Below, piece after piece: positions 15,774 to 26,659 of a stretch of DNA of 64,000 bases. The DNA is taken from the NCBI RefSeq assembly GCF_001815985.1, contig NZ_KV823558.1, forward strand, positions 1 to 64,000. The letters run 5' to 3'. The notes below the pieces were generated by a model, which saw nothing but the letters and a program-made list of their open reading frames with translations, made no database searches and was not told where the DNA came from. Every line of letters begins with the position of its first letter. Position 1 is the first letter of the stretch. This stretch comes from Corynebacterium sp. HMSC27B11. GTDB taxonomy: Bacteria > Actinomycetota > Actinomycetes > Mycobacteriales > Mycobacteriaceae. The translations under genes and the position numbers were made by a program.

Positions 15774-17615
15774 GTGGCCACAGCGCGAACTCGGCAGCAG
15801 AAGCCCACGCAAAAGAAGTGGTTGAAGCGCTCGCTGCTCGTCTTCTTCGTTATTTTCCTCGCCGTTTACGGCCTTGTCTTCACCACCGGCGATAAGTCCG
15901 CTACGCCAAAACTCGGCATTGACCTGCAGGGCGGCACGCGAGTTACCCTCGCCCCGCAGGGCGAACGCCCGACCTCCGACCAGCTGCAGCAGGCACGCCG
16001 CATTCTGGAATCCCGCGTCAACGGCATGGGAGTTTCCGGCGCTGAGGTCGTCACCGACGGCGATAACCTCGTGATCACCGTCCCGGGTGAGGACGCCAGC
16101 GAGGCCCGTGCCCTGGGGCAGACCTCCCAGCTGCTGTTCCGCCCGAACGCCCAGCCACAGCCGACGACCCCGAAGTTCGCAGAGGTCTACAAGGACATGG
16201 CCAACCGGTGGGTTGAGGCGGGCATCGTGGAGAAGAAGGCTACCCAGGAGAAGATGAACGATCTTCTCAAGGCCATGAAGGAGCAGAAAGCTCCGGGGCT
16301 CCCGGACAAGCTGACGGTAACCGCCAAGGAGCCAGCGGAGCCGAAGAACTCCGTCGGGGAGCAAAAGCGCCGTGACAAGCAGGTTCAGATCCTGCTGAAG
16401 GACCGCCAGTCCGAGGACCCGGATACGCAATCCGCAGCAGCGGGACTGCTCGACTGCTCCGGACCTGATCCGCTCTCTGGTGCCGACGATCCTGCCAAGC
16501 CGCTGGTGACCTGTTCGCCGCAGGGGCCGATGGTGCTGGGGCCTGCTCCGGTGCTGATCGGTGACGAGAACAAGGACAAGCCCCGTCGCTTGACCGGTGA
16601 CATGATTGATACGAATTCCACCATCACCGGCGGTTTCGACGCTCAGTCCGCACAGATGGCCATCACGTTCCGTTTCAAGACCGGCAAGGACACCCCGGGT
16701 GGCGAGACCTGGTACAAGCTCGGCCAGGACATGATGAACCAGCAGGTCGCCATCACCCTGGACTCCCAGGTCATCTCCGCCCCGCAGATTCAGGGCGCAA
16801 CCCCGCCAGGCGAGGTTTCCCAGATCACGGGCCAGTTCACCGAGAAGGAAGCGCAGGACCTCGCCAACAACCTGCGCTACGGTGCGCTGCCGCTGAGCTT
16901 CGTCGGCGAGAACGGCGAGCCAGGTGGCACCGCGACGACGATCTCGCCAACCATGGGTGAGGCTTCCCTGCGCGCTGGGTTGATCGCCGGGCTCGTTGGG
17001 CTCGTGCTCGCCTCCCTCTACGCGCTCTGGTACTACCGCGGACTCGGCCTGATCGCCATCGTCTCGCTGGTGGCCAGCGTGGCGACGGTCTTCGGTCTCC
17101 TCGTTCTGCTGGGCCGCTGGATCGGTTACAGCCTGGACCTGGCCGGCATTGCTGGTCTGATCATCGGTATCGGCACCACCGCCGACTCCTTCGTGGTCTA
17201 CTTCGAGCGCATCAAGGACGAGATCCTCGGTGGTTCGACCTTCCGTTCCGCCGTGCCTCGCGCGTGGGATCGGGCGCGCGGGACGATCGTCACCGGTAAC
17301 TTCGTGTCCCTCATTGCAGCGGTGATTCTGTACTTCCTCGCCATCGGCGACGTCAAGGGCTTCGCGTTCACGTTGGGGCTCACCACCGTCGTCGACGTCC
17401 TGGTCGCCTTCCTGCTGACCGCGCCTCTGACGATCATGTTGTCCCGCAAGCCTTTCAGCGCCAACCGCAAGGTCAACGGTCTGGGCCCGGCATTCCGCCT
17501 TGCGGAGTCCCGCGGCTACTCGCCGACCCGACCACAGTTTGCTGCCGCCACGGCGGACATTAAAACGACGAGTGGCTCCACTGAGAGCAGCTCGACCGAG
17601 GAGGAGACCCGATGA
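15774..17615 (+). CDS. secD: Protein translocase subunit SecD
   Basis: A 613-residue inner-membrane protein that uses the proton gradient to help pull secreted proteins through SecYEG. One N-terminal helix (about 22-40), a large external domain (GIDLQGGTRVTL at the start), and five C-terminal helices with ALWYYRGLGLIA, GTTADSFVVYFERIKDE and GFAFTLGLTTVVD. The GTG is preceded by AGGAG. An insertion of roughly 100 residues in the external domain (about 150-250) is charged and low in conservation, as in mycobacterial SecD. ATGA overlap with secF. Confidence 0.96.
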   Translation: MATARTRQQKPTQKKWLKRSLLVFFVIFLAVYGLVFTTGDKSATPKLGIDLQGGTRVTLAPQGERPTSDQLQQARRILESRVNGMGVSGAEVVTDGDNLVITVPGEDASEARALGQTSQLLFRPNAQPQPTTPKFAEVYKDMANRWVEAGIVEKKATQEKMNDLLKAMKEQKAPGLPDKLTVTAKEPAEPKNSVGEQKRRDKQVQILLKDRQSEDPDTQSAAAGLLDCSGPDPLSGADDPAKPLVTCSPQGPMVLGPAPVLIGDENKDKPRRLTGDMIDTNSTITGGFDAQSAQMAITFRFKTGKDTPGGETWYKLGQDMMNQQVAITLDSQVISAPQIQGATPPGEVSQITGQFTEKEAQDLANNLRYGALPLSFVGENGEPGGTATTISPTMGEASLRAGLIAGLVGLVLASLYALWYYRGLGLIAIVSLVASVATVFGLLVLLGRWIGYSLDLAGIAGLIIGIGTTADSFVVYFERIKDEILGGSTFRSAVPRAWDRARGTIVTGNFVSLIAAVILYFLAIGDVKGFAFTLGLTTVVDVLVAFLLTAPLTIMLSRKPFSANRKVNGLGPAFRLAESRGYSPTRPQFAAATADIKTTSGSTESSSTEEETR

Positions 17616-18823
17616 GCAGCACGGACACCGCCATGAGCAGCGTGAATACTGCGCAGCAGAAGGAACAAGACAAGGGCTCCTGGTTGAGCCAGATGTACAA
17701 CGGCACCGGCAACTTCCCATTCGTTGCGAAGCGGCGCCTCTCGTACCAGATTCTCATTACCATCTTCGTCGTGTGCATCGCGACAATCGGCTTCCGGGGC
17801 TTTAACCTCGGCATCGATTTCGAGGGCGGTACGCGCATCAGCATGCCGCCGACCGCAAGCGTCCAGCAGGATGACGTCGAGCGCGTTTTCACCGAGGCCA
17901 CGGGAGTAGAACCCAATGCGGTTCAGACCGTCGGTTCGGGAGACTCTCGGGTCATTGAGATCAACTCCCAGAGGCTCAGCGAAGAGCAGATCCGCGAGGC
18001 CCGGACTGCGCTTTTCGAAGAGTTCAAGCCCGTGAATGCTCAGGGGCAGCCCTCCGAGGACGCCGTGAATGACTCCACGGTTTCCGAGTCCTGGGGCTCG
18101 TCCATCACCCAGCGCATGCTGCTCGCACTCGGCGTTTTCGTTCTCGCCGTCTTCGCCTACATCGGGCTGCGTATGGAGCGTGACATGGCGATCTCCGCGA
18201 TCATCGGTGTGCTCATCGACCTCACCATCGTCTCGGGTCTGTACGCCCTCCTGGGACTCGACGTCTCTCCGGCGACGGTCATCGGCCTGTTGACTATCCT
18301 GGCCTACTCGCTCTACGACACTGTCGTCGTGTTCGACAAGGTGCAGGAGACCACTGCGGGGCTATTCGACTCGAACCGCGCGACATATGGGGAGCAGGTT
18401 AACCTCGCGATCAACCAGACGGTGATGCGCTCCATCAACACCTCCATTTTCTCGCTGGTGCCGATCGCCGCGCTGCTGGTTATCGCCGTGTGGCTCATGG
18501 GCGTGGGCACCCTCAAGGACCTCGCGCTCGTGCAGTTCATCGGCGTGATCTGCGGTACCTTCAACTCCATCTTCTTCGCTGCCCCCATGCTGGTGAGCCT
18601 GAAGATGCGTCAGAAGAAGTACCAGGAGCACGACGAGCAGGTTCGCAAGGCTCGCGAACGGGCAGCTGCTGGCGAAGAACCGGCTGACGACGCCGAGGAT
18701 GTGCCCCGCGCGGGAACCCGCACCGTCGTGAGCCCGAACGCTGGGCTTCGCACCCGGCGCGAACAGCAACCGGATGCCGCAGGCCCGGATACCAGCGGGG
18801 TATCCTGGCGACCTGGAATGTAG
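17612..18823 (+). CDS. secF: Protein translocase subunit SecF
   Basis: A 403-residue partner of SecD. Six membrane helices flank an external loop; NLGIDFEGGTRISM follows the first helix, and AYSLYDTVVVFDKVQE and MRSINTSIFSLVPI are the conserved transmembrane motifs. The C-terminal 80 residues are a charged cytoplasmic tail longer than in E. coli. Its start overlaps the secD stop by 4 nt. Confidence 0.96.
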   Translation: MSSTDTAMSSVNTAQQKEQDKGSWLSQMYNGTGNFPFVAKRRLSYQILITIFVVCIATIGFRGFNLGIDFEGGTRISMPPTASVQQDDVERVFTEATGVEPNAVQTVGSGDSRVIEINSQRLSEEQIREARTALFEEFKPVNAQGQPSEDAVNDSTVSESWGSSITQRMLLALGVFVLAVFAYIGLRMERDMAISAIIGVLIDLTIVSGLYALLGLDVSPATVIGLLTILAYSLYDTVVVFDKVQETTAGLFDSNRATYGEQVNLAINQTVMRSINTSIFSLVPIAALLVIAVWLMGVGTLKDLALVQFIGVICGTFNSIFFAAPMLVSLKMRQKKYQEHDEQVRKARERAAAGEEPADDAEDVPRAGTRTVVSPNAGLRTRREQQPDAAGPDTSGVSWRPGM

Positions 18824-18908
18824 CTGGCGAAAGCTCAAAGACTCGGGGGAGACCCTGGGGAGCGTTCGCATGGCGGTGAATCCCAGCGGACGCTCAAGGA
18901 GGTGTGAA

Positions 18909-20507
18909 GTGTTCAAGCATCGCGGATTCCGTGCGGGAATAGCGACCCTGGCCGTTGGCGCTCTGCTGGCCGGCTGCGGTAGCGATGGCGGCGGGTTGGG
19001 CCGCGCCGAACCGCAGTTCGGCTACCAGCTTCCGACCACCCCGGTCACCACCAACGCGGGGTCGGCTGTCGGGGTGGCTACTGATGCGGCGAAACTTTCT
19101 GCCCGCCTCTACCCAGGTGCTTTCCTCGCCGGACCGGAGGGCCAAATGCTGCCCAACCGGGATCTGGTCGAGGTCACACCGAGCGAGAAGCACCAGGAAG
19201 TCGTCGATTACAAGATCAACCCGAAGGCAAAGTACTCCGATGGGCACAAGGTCGTGTGTGATGACTTCCAGCTGACAAAACTGGCCAGCGAGCGTGCCGA
19301 TCTTTTCGCCTCCGATTTGCCGATCTATCACCAGGTCGCCGAACTCTACTGCGCCCCGGGGGCCGACCGCTTCCGGGTGGTGTTCAAACCGGGGTTCGGC
19401 CAGCGGTACCGCGAACTTTTCAGCGCGGGAACCGTACTTCCTGCCCACAGCGTCACCAAGCGGGCCGAGGTGGAATCAGTCACCGCAGCCACCGAGTCTG
19501 GGGTGGAGGAGGACTTGGCTCGCCTCGGCAAGGCGTGGCAAGAGCTCTTCGATATCACCAAGACGGACCCGGCCTCCGTCCCGACATTCGGCCCATACCG
19601 AATCGCTGAGAAGGGGGAGCAAGGCCAGTTGGTGCTCCGGGAGAACCCGGAATGGGCGGGGGATAGCCCCGCGCAGGTGCCGATCTACGTATGGGGCCCG
19701 GGAGCAGACCTGCCGAAGCTCGCCGAGGACCACCAGATTTCGGTGCTCGATGTACCCGTAAAGACGGATTTCGCCGCAGCCGGTATCGCGTCCGAGAAGT
19801 TTTCGATTAGCCGCCAGCCCAGCGACCGTTTGGACACCCTCAGCCTCGCCGACACCGGAATCTTCGCCGATGAAGGCGCACGGCACGCCTTCAGCGCTTG
19901 CATCGACCGCAAGGCCCTCGTGAAGACCGTGTCGGAGTTCTCCCGCAATCGTGTGACAGCCACCGGTTTGCGCGTCGTGCCACCATCCGCGCCGACTCAC
20001 CCTCGCTTGCGCGCACTGTCCGGGGCCCACATGAACCGGGATATCCCGGCGGCCAAGGGCGCTCTCGAGGGAGCTACCGTGCGCATCGGCTACCTGAAGG
20101 AACACGAGCGCTACGCCAAGCAGGTTGAGAGCATCAAGAACAGCTGCGCGGAGGCCGGGATCACCGTAGAAGCGGTGCCTCTTTCCGCCGCGAATTATGG
20201 AACCCTGGGGGAGGACTACGACGCGTTGCTGTCGACCCTCAGCGGTTTCGGCCGCAATGGGCTCAGCAAGGCGAACCAGGCATCGCTGCTGCCGGAGCTC
20301 CTCCGCGCGGAAAAGGAACTGCAGCAAGCGATGTGGACGATTCCGCTGACCACCGAGCCGCGGGCCATCGCAACCCTGAAAAATGTGGACAACGTCGTGG
20401 ATAACCCGGGCAATGTGGGGCTCAGCTGGAACATGGACCGGTGGGTCGAGCTTGACCACATCCCCGAAACCACCAGCCCCACGGACACCCCCACCAAGAA
20501 GTCTTAA
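18909..20507 (+). CDS. Peptide/solute-binding lipoprotein (ABC transporter family 5)
   Basis: A 532-residue lipoprotein (lipobox LAGC) of the DppA/OppA-type extracellular binding proteins. An ideal AGGAGG site lies 6 nt before the GTG at 18909. The mature part shows the family-5 pattern (YSDGHKVVCDDFQ, FGPYRI, lobes around a ligand cleft). No permease or ATPase genes are adjacent. The orthologue at the same place in M. tuberculosis, between secF and apt, is likewise an orphan. Its ligand is unknown; it may not be a transporter subunit at all. Confidence 0.87.
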   Translation: MFKHRGFRAGIATLAVGALLAGCGSDGGGLGRAEPQFGYQLPTTPVTTNAGSAVGVATDAAKLSARLYPGAFLAGPEGQMLPNRDLVEVTPSEKHQEVVDYKINPKAKYSDGHKVVCDDFQLTKLASERADLFASDLPIYHQVAELYCAPGADRFRVVFKPGFGQRYRELFSAGTVLPAHSVTKRAEVESVTAATESGVEEDLARLGKAWQELFDITKTDPASVPTFGPYRIAEKGEQGQLVLRENPEWAGDSPAQVPIYVWGPGADLPKLAEDHQISVLDVPVKTDFAAAGIASEKFSISRQPSDRLDTLSLADTGIFADEGARHAFSACIDRKALVKTVSEFSRNRVTATGLRVVPPSAPTHPRLRALSGAHMNRDIPAAKGALEGATVRIGYLKEHERYAKQVESIKNSCAEAGITVEAVPLSAANYGTLGEDYDALLSTLSGFGRNGLSKANQASLLPELLRAEKELQQAMWTIPLTTEPRAIATLKNVDNVVDNPGNVGLSWNMDRWVELDHIPETTSPTDTPTKKS

Positions 20508-20524
20508 AGGATTAGTCGAAAACC

Positions 20525-21112
20525 ATGACCCAGGCATCAGAGTTCACCCTCTCCGACCCGAGCGCGATCGAACGCCAGAAGTACGCCCAAAAGCTGCTCG
20601 CTGATCACATTCGGCTCGTTCCGGGCTTCCCCGTCGAGGGCATCGTTTTCGAGGACCTCACCCCGGCTCTCGCCGACGCGGAGTCCTTCCGCGCCGTCGT
20701 TTGCTCCTTGGCTGATGCTGCCCGCAAGATGAAACCCGACCTGATCGCAGGGCTCGACGCGCGCGGTTTCTTGCTTGGCAGCGCCGTGGCCTACGAGCTG
20801 GGCCTCGGCATCCTCGCGGTGCGCAAGGGTGGAAAACTACCGCCGCCGGTTCACCAGGCTAACTACCTGCTGGAGTACGGCACCGCAACGCTCGAAATCC
20901 CAGCCGACGGCCTGGACTTGCGGGGCCGCCGGGTACTGCTGCTCGACGACGTCCTGGCGACCGGGGGTACCCTCCAGGCCGCCCGCAGCTTGCTTGACGA
21001 AGCTGGTGCGACGGTCTGTGGCCTTGGGGTAGTACTTGAGGTACAAGCGCTGGACGGTCGCCAGCGCTTCCCTGATATCCCGTTGTATGTCGTAGGAACC
21101 GATCATGAGTAA
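20525..21112 (+). CDS. apt: Adenine phosphoribosyltransferase
   Basis: A 195-residue purine-salvage enzyme making AMP from adenine and PRPP. The PRPP-binding motif [13 protein letters not shown] (about 138-150) and the N-terminal [21 protein letters not shown] pattern identify it; [10 protein letters not shown] is also typical. It overlaps rel by 8 nt, the usual actinobacterial arrangement. Confidence 0.95.
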   Translation: MTQASEFTLSDPSAIERQKYAQKLLADHIRLVPGFPVEGIVFEDLTPALADAESFRAVVCSLADAARKMKPDLIAGLDARGFLLGSAVAYELGLGILAVRKGGKLPPPVHQANYLLEYGTATLEIPADGLDLRGRRVLLLDDVLATGGTLQAARSLLDEAGATVCGLGVVLEVQALDGRQRFPDIPLYVVGTDHE

Positions 21113-23381
21113 CGAAAAGGGTTCACTGTGGATGGCGGCGCGCATCGCGCGCACCCTGACGGGGACCGCCCGCCCGAAGGTGAACCCTGTGTTGGCACCA
21201 CTCATCGTGGTGCACCGGAAGTTCCACCCGAAGGCGAACCTCGAGGTTCTCAACCGGGCGTATAACACCGCGGAGCGACTGCACGACGGCGTGATGCGCA
21301 AATCGGGGGAGCCGTACATTACCCACCCGCTCGCCGTGGCGACCATCGCCGCGGAGATCGGCATGGACACCACCACGCTGGTGGCCGCACTCCTGCATGA
21401 CACGGTGGAGGACACCGATTACTCACTCGAGGAACTCACCGCCGATTTCGGCGAAGAGGTTGCCCGCCTCGTGGACGGTGTCACCAAGCTGGACAAGGTG
21501 GCGCTCGGTTCCGCAGCGGAGGCCGAGACCGTCCGAAAGATGATCGTGGCGATGTCGCACGACCCCCGCGTGCTGGTCATCAAGGTCTGCGACCGGCTGC
21601 ACAACATGCGGACCATGCGCTTCTTGCCGCCCGAGAAGCAGGCGAAGAAGGCTCGCGAAACGCTGGAGGTCATCGCACCCCTGGCGCACCGGCTGGGGAT
21701 GGCGACCGTCAAGTGGGAGCTGGAGGACCTCGCCTTTGCGATCCTGTATCCGCGCAAGTACGAGGAGATCGTCCGCATCGTCGCGGACCGAGCCCCCAAG
21801 CGCGACCAGTACATCGCCCGCGTCAAGGATGAAATCGAGTCCGCGATGCAGGACACCGGCATCAACGCCGAGGTCGTGGGCAGGCCGAAGCACTACTGGT
21901 CGATCTACCAGAAGATGATCGTGCGCGGCCGCGACTTTGATGAGATCTTCGACCTGGTGGGGATCCGAATCCTCGTAGAAACCGTCCGCGACTGTTACGC
22001 CGCCGTCGGCGCGGTCCACGCTTTGTACCAGCCCATGCCGGGGCGGTTTAAGGACTACATCAGCTCGCCGCGCTTCGGCGTCTACAAGTCCCTGCACACC
22101 ACAGTGCTCGGCCCGGACGCGAAGCCGCTGGAGATCCAGATCCGCACCCTGGAGATGCACCGCAACGCCGAATACGGCATTGCCGCGCACTGGCGCTACA
22201 AGGAGACCCGGGGCACCCACAGCGGAAGCAACGAGGACCTGGACCAGATGGCGTGGATGCGCCAACTGTTGGACTGGCAGAAGGAGGCAGCGGATCCGAA
22301 CGAGTTCCTGGATTCGCTGCGCTACGACCTCTCCACCGACGAGATCTTCGTGTTCACCCCCAAGGGCGACGCCATCACGCTGCCAGCGGGAGCAACCCCC
22401 GTGGACTTCGCCTACTCCGTGCACACCGAAGTCGGGCACCGCTGCATCGGCGCGAAGGTCAATGGACGCTTGGTCGCATTGGAAAGCAAGCTGCAGACCG
22501 GCGACAAGGTGGAGATCTTTACCTCCAAGGATCAATCGGCGGGCCCCAGCAAGGACTGGTTGAGCTTCGTCGTTGTGCCCCGAGCGCGCGCCCGCATCAA
22601 ACAGTGGTTCGCCAAGGAGCGCCGGGGGGAAGCTGTCGAGGTCGGACGTGACGCGCTCGCCGCGGAGGTGCAGCGTAATGGCGTGCCGGTGCAGCGCCTG
22701 TTCACTCCCGAATCAGTCCGTGCCCTGGCAGCCGACCTGGGGTACGACGACGTCGATGCCCTGTATGCGGCCATCGGCCGCCACGACGTCACCGCCGGGC
22801 ACGTCGTCAACCAGCTCATGGATCAGCTCGCTGGCGAGGACGATGCGCCCCCGATGCTGCCCAACGAGGTGCCCGTCCACCCGGCGAGCCGGATCGCGAA
22901 CACCCCGCAGGAGGGCCGTGGCGACGGCTCCGGCATCCTCGTGCAGGGAGAGGCAGACTTTTCGGCGAAGCTGGCGAAGTGCTGCACCCCGGTGCCGGGC
23001 GATGCGATCTTTGGATTCATCACCAAGGGTGGTGGGGTCTCGGTGCACCGCACGGACTGCACCAACGCGCCGAAGCTGCACCAGGACCAGGAGCGAATCA
23101 TCGAGGTGGGCTGGGCTCAGAGCTTCCAGAACGCCGTGTTCCTCGTGACCATCCAGATCGAGGGCCTGGACCGCAACGGCCTGCTCTCCGAAGTCACCCG
23201 AGTGGTCAGCGAGCAGAAGGTGCCGATCATCGCGACGAGTTCGCGCACCTCGGAGGACCGGGTGGCGATGATCCGTTTCACCTTCGAGGTCTCCGATACC
23301 AAGCAGCTGGGCTACCTGATGGGGCAGCTGCGCAACATCGAGGGCGTCTTCGACGTCTACCGAGTCACCACCGGCGGTTAG
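21105..23381 (+). CDS. rel: Bifunctional (p)ppGpp synthetase/hydrolase Rel
   Basis: A 758-residue stringent-response enzyme. The N-terminal hydrolase domain has the HD motif HDTVED (His98-Asp99), the synthetase domain has [20 protein letters not shown], then TGS ([22 protein letters not shown]), a CCTPVPGD zinc-finger segment, and a C-terminal ACT domain that senses the ribosome. Both catalytic domains look intact, so it should make and degrade (p)ppGpp. Its start lies within the end of apt. Confidence 0.97.
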   Translation: MSNEKGSLWMAARIARTLTGTARPKVNPVLAPLIVVHRKFHPKANLEVLNRAYNTAERLHDGVMRKSGEPYITHPLAVATIAAEIGMDTTTLVAALLHDTVEDTDYSLEELTADFGEEVARLVDGVTKLDKVALGSAAEAETVRKMIVAMSHDPRVLVIKVCDRLHNMRTMRFLPPEKQAKKARETLEVIAPLAHRLGMATVKWELEDLAFAILYPRKYEEIVRIVADRAPKRDQYIARVKDEIESAMQDTGINAEVVGRPKHYWSIYQKMIVRGRDFDEIFDLVGIRILVETVRDCYAAVGAVHALYQPMPGRFKDYISSPRFGVYKSLHTTVLGPDAKPLEIQIRTLEMHRNAEYGIAAHWRYKETRGTHSGSNEDLDQMAWMRQLLDWQKEAADPNEFLDSLRYDLSTDEIFVFTPKGDAITLPAGATPVDFAYSVHTEVGHRCIGAKVNGRLVALESKLQTGDKVEIFTSKDQSAGPSKDWLSFVVVPRARARIKQWFAKERRGEAVEVGRDALAAEVQRNGVPVQRLFTPESVRALAADLGYDDVDALYAAIGRHDVTAGHVVNQLMDQLAGEDDAPPMLPNEVPVHPASRIANTPQEGRGDGSGILVQGEADFSAKLAKCCTPVPGDAIFGFITKGGGVSVHRTDCTNAPKLHQDQERIIEVGWAQSFQNAVFLVTIQIEGLDRNGLLSEVTRVVSEQKVPIIATSSRTSEDRVAMIRFTFEVSDTKQLGYLMGQLRNIEGVFDVYRVTTGG

Positions 23382-23419
23382 GCTCCTGCTAACCGCGTCG
23401 CGGTGAAGGAGCAACGACG

Positions 23420-23453
23420 AAGCCCGGGCACCCTCGTGGGGTACCCGGGCTTT
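23420..23453. terminator. Bidirectional terminator between rel and cyclophilin
   Basis: AAGCCCGGG-C-ACC (23420-23432) pairs with GGT-A-CCCGGGCTT (23440-23452) with one mismatch and a 7-nt loop. A/T flanks on both sides let it serve the two convergent genes. Confidence 0.8.
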
Positions 23454-23472
23454 GTGCAGCTGGAGTAGGAAC

Positions 23473-24333
23473 CTAGCTGACGGTGGCCTTTTCGATCTTG
23501 ACCTCATCAGCCGGCTTGCCGTCGCCCTCTGGGGCGGCGTCGTAGATCTTGTCCAGGGTGGCCAGACCCTCGTCGCTGATCTTGCCGAAGACGTTGTACG
23601 CCGGTGGCAGCGTGGTGTCCTTCGTGACGAGGAAGAACTGGGAGCCGTTGGTGTCCGGGCCGGAGTTAGCCATTGCCAGGGTGCCTCGCGGGTAGGTCAG
23701 CGGGGACTGGCTCTCGCCCTCGGCCACACCATTGAGCGGGAATTCGTCGCCGAACTTGTAGCCCGGTCCGCCCGTGCCCTTGCCGGTCGGGTCGCCGCAC
23801 TGCAGGATGCCCATCTGGTCGGACTTCACGTGGCGGTGGCAGACCGTGTTATCGAAGTAGTTCTGCTTGGCCAGGGACTCGAAGCTGTTCACCGAGCACG
23901 GGGAGGTGCCGCGGTCCAGCTCGATGGGGATCTCGCCGGCGGTGGTCTTCAGGTTCACCTTGACCAGGCCATCGGTCGGGATGTTCTCGGTGCCCGGCTT
24001 ATCGACCTGCTTGGCCGCGCCACCCTCGTCCTCGTACTCGCAGCTGACCTGCTTCGGGTAGGCCTTCATCGGTCCGTCCGGCAGCGGCGGGTACTGCTGC
24101 TCCTCCTGAGCCTGGGTTTCCGTCTGATCCTCGGAGTCATCGGAGCCCGTGTAGGTGCTGGCGAAGTAGATGCCGCCCACGATCGCGGCCAGGACCACGA
24201 CGGTGGTCACCATCACGCCGAGCGGCGCGAGCTTAGCCTTGCGCTCGCGGCCTTTGATCGCCTTGTCGAGGTTATCCAGCGCCTCGTCGCGGCGCTGCGC
24301 GTTGGGCATCTTGCGCCCAGTGTTCTCACTCAC
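23473..24333 (-). CDS. Membrane-anchored cyclophilin-type peptidyl-prolyl isomerase
   Basis: A 286-residue protein: a charged cytoplasmic N-terminus, one membrane helix (about 38-60), an acidic linker and an external cyclophilin domain from about 110. Conserved cyclophilin parts include VCHRHV (catalytic-Arg position), GGPGYKFGDEF, GTLAMANSGPDTNGSQFFLV and YNVFGKI. It probably assists folding of secreted proteins. The GTG start is divergent from the downstream hydrolase. The same gene follows rel in M. tuberculosis. Confidence 0.93.
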   Translation of the reverse strand: MSENTGRKMPNAQRRDEALDNLDKAIKGRERKAKLAPLGVMVTTVVVLAAIVGGIYFASTYTGSDDSEDQTETQAQEEQQYPPLPDGPMKAYPKQVSCEYEDEGGAAKQVDKPGTENIPTDGLVKVNLKTTAGEIPIELDRGTSPCSVNSFESLAKQNYFDNTVCHRHVKSDQMGILQCGDPTGKGTGGPGYKFGDEFPLNGVAEGESQSPLTYPRGTLAMANSGPDTNGSQFFLVTKDTTLPPAYNVFGKISDEGLATLDKIYDAAPEGDGKPADEVKIEKATVS

Positions 24334-24448
24334 GTGTTGAACCGGTGCCTTTCTTCCTGCGTGATTATCTTCAGCGTGATCATGGACGATTCGCGCAGAG
24401 CCTGGGTTCAGGGGCCCGGGCCTGCGTAACCTTTCCCATTATGCCCTA

Positions 24449-24463
24449 AGAAAACTATTTTCT
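24449..24463. promoter_or_regulatory. AT-rich inverted repeat in divergent promoter region
   Basis: AGAAAA (24449-24454) and TTTTCT (24458-24463) form a perfect inverted repeat with a 3-nt spacer, 14 nt before the hydrolase start and between two divergent genes. It could be an operator or simply promoter DNA. Confidence 0.3.
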
Positions 24464-24477
24464 GACACGATAGGGGC

Positions 24478-25182
24478 ATGAAGAACTCCGAGAATACTGG
24501 TGCAGGGGCGCCCGCACCCACCTTCGAGCTGCTGGGGTTTCCAGCGGGCGCCTTCCAGACCAATTGCTACGTGCTGATCAACACGGATGAGTCGGCCGCG
24601 CACGACGGGCAAGGACGCAGGCCCGCAACGGTGGTGGATCCGGGGCACGGAGCCCACGAGGTGATCAGCGGCGCCGCGGGCGAGCACAACTTCTATGTGG
24701 AGTCGATCGTGCTGACCCATGGTCACATCGACCACATGCGCGATGCCGCGGAGTTCGGGGTGCCCGTGCACGTCCACGACTATGACCGTTCGATGCTCGA
24801 GAACCCGGGCATGTACACCAACGTCCTCGACTTTGCACGCATCTTCGACACGGAGAACATGCGGGTCCCGGAGGATATCCGGAACCTCGGCGACGAGGTC
24901 AGCATCGGTGGTCAAACCTTTACCGTCCACCACATGCCGGGGCATTCCCCCGGATCCGTCATGTTCCGCATCCCGGGGCTGATCCTGGGCGGGGACGTCC
25001 TCTTCAACGGCGGCGTGGGACGGACGGACCTGCCTGGTTCGGACCCAGCTGATATGACGCTCTCCCTGAAGCGTCTGTCCGCCGAGTTCGATGACGACGA
25101 CGTCGTCCTTCCCGGTCACGGTCCGCAGACAACGATCGGTCAGGAAAAGAAGACCAACCCCTTCTTGCACGAGGTGGGGTAG
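24478..25182 (+). CDS. Metallo-beta-lactamase-fold hydrolase (glyoxalase II-like)
   Basis: A 234-residue hydrolase with a full binuclear zinc site: THGHIDH (HxHxDH), [15 protein letters not shown] and LPGHGPQT. This pattern is that of glyoxalase II-type thioester hydrolases. It lies between the cyclophilin and hisS, as in M. tuberculosis. The physiological substrate cannot be read from the sequence. Confidence 0.88.
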   Translation: MKNSENTGAGAPAPTFELLGFPAGAFQTNCYVLINTDESAAHDGQGRRPATVVDPGHGAHEVISGAAGEHNFYVESIVLTHGHIDHMRDAAEFGVPVHVHDYDRSMLENPGMYTNVLDFARIFDTENMRVPEDIRNLGDEVSIGGQTFTVHHMPGHSPGSVMFRIPGLILGGDVLFNGGVGRTDLPGSDPADMTLSLKRLSAEFDDDDVVLPGHGPQTTIGQEKKTNPFLHEVG

Positions 25183-25222
25183 TGCTACGCCCGCGGCGGG
25201 CCAGCCACTAAGATCTGGTGGC

Positions 25223-26506
25223 GTGACTAACTCAGGTGAAAAGAAGTTCCAGCCGCTGCACGCCCCGAAGGGCATTCCGGACTACGTGCCACCGCAGTCC
25301 AGCGAATTCCTGGCGGTGCGCACCGCGTTTCTCGACGCCGCCCACAACGCCGGTTACGAGCACATCGAGCTGCCCGTGTTCGAGGACACCTCGCTGTTCG
25401 CCCGCGGTGTGGGGGAGTCCACCGATGTGGTGAGCAAGGAAATGTATACCTTCGCTGACCGGGGTGGTCGCTCGGTGACGCTGCGCCCGGAGGGCACCGC
25501 TGGCGTGATGCGTGCGGTGATTCAGCACAATCTGGACCGGGGGCAGCTGCCAGCCAAGCTGGCCTACCACGGTCCGTTTTTCCGCTACGAGCGCCCGCAG
25601 GCCGGCCGTTTCCGCCAGCTCCAGCAGGTCGGTGTGGAGGCCATCGGGGTGGACGACCCGGCGCTGGATGCCGAGGTCATCGCCCTGGCAGACCGCTGCT
25701 TCCGCGCCATCGGGCTGGACGGCTTCCGCCTCGAGTTGACGAGCCTGGGGGATAGCACCGATCGCCCGGCATACCGCGCGAAGCTCCAGGAGTTCCTGGC
25801 CACGCTGCCGCTGGATGAGGAGACCCAGCGCCGCGCGGAGCTCAACCCGCTGCGTGTGCTGGACGATAAGCGCCCGCAGATGCAGGAGATGTTGCAAGAC
25901 GCGCCGCTGATGAAGGACCACCTCTCCGATTCCTCCCGCGAGCACTTCGAGACCGTCACCGGTCTGCTGGAGGACATGGGCGTGGAGTACACGATCAACC
26001 CACGCATGGTCCGTGGGCTGGATTACTACACCAAGACCTGCTTCGAGTTCGTTCACGACGGCCTCGGGGCTCAGTCCGGGATTGGCGGTGGCGGTCGCTA
26101 CGACGGTCTGATGGCTCAGCTCGGCGGCCAGGATCTCTCCGGCATCGGCTTCGGCCTTGGCGTGGACCGAGCCCTGCTGGCTCTCGAAGCGGAGGGCAAG
26201 ACCGCCTCGACCGGTCGCCGCGTGGACGTGTTCGGCATCCCGATGGGCGATGCCGCGAAGCGCCACATGGTTGGCCTGATCAACGAGCTGCGAGCGGCGG
26301 GCGTTGCTGCGGACATGGCCTACGGCAACCGTGGGCTCAAGGGGGCGATGAAGGCAGCCAACCGGGCGAACGCTCAGCTCGCCGTCGTCATCGGCGACCA
26401 GGAGCTCGAGGCTGGTACCGTGGCAGTGAAGGACCTGCAGCTTGGGGAGCAGCACGACGTCGCAGTGGCGGACTTGACCACCCACATCCGTCAGCAGCTG
26501 GCGTAG
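25223..26506 (+). CDS. hisS: Histidyl-tRNA synthetase
   Basis: A 427-residue class II synthetase. The N-terminus [13 protein letters not shown], motif 2 ([18 protein letters not shown]), the histidine A motif [13 protein letters not shown] and GGGGRYDGL are intact, followed by a C-terminal anticodon domain. The GTG at 25223 gives the standard N-terminus; sequence upstream in the same frame overlaps the hydrolase gene and is rejected. Ends before a strong terminator. Confidence 0.96.
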   Translation: MTNSGEKKFQPLHAPKGIPDYVPPQSSEFLAVRTAFLDAAHNAGYEHIELPVFEDTSLFARGVGESTDVVSKEMYTFADRGGRSVTLRPEGTAGVMRAVIQHNLDRGQLPAKLAYHGPFFRYERPQAGRFRQLQQVGVEAIGVDDPALDAEVIALADRCFRAIGLDGFRLELTSLGDSTDRPAYRAKLQEFLATLPLDEETQRRAELNPLRVLDDKRPQMQEMLQDAPLMKDHLSDSSREHFETVTGLLEDMGVEYTINPRMVRGLDYYTKTCFEFVHDGLGAQSGIGGGGRYDGLMAQLGGQDLSGIGFGLGVDRALLALEAEGKTASTGRRVDVFGIPMGDAAKRHMVGLINELRAAGVAADMAYGNRGLKGAMKAANRANAQLAVVIGDQELEAGTVAVKDLQLGEQHDVAVADLTTHIRQQLA

Positions 26507-26542
26507 TCCCCGGATCACCACGCGGGGCTTTCGGCCAAAAAG

Positions 26543-26576
26543 AACGGCACTGTGCTTTCTCGCACAGTGCCGTTTT
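26543..26576. terminator. Strong terminator after hisS
   Basis: AACGGCACTGTGC (26543-26555) pairs perfectly with GCACAGTGCCGTT (26562-26574), a 13-bp stem with a 6-nt loop, followed by TT. The A-rich left flank allows it to work for the convergent metalloprotease gene too. Confidence 0.92.
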
Positions 26577-26659
26577 CGTTGCCGTGGGTTCTTCGGCCGC
26601 CCAGAATGAAGCACTACTGGAGGGCCTTAGCCGATGGCGTGCGCCCAAGCTGATGGCGC

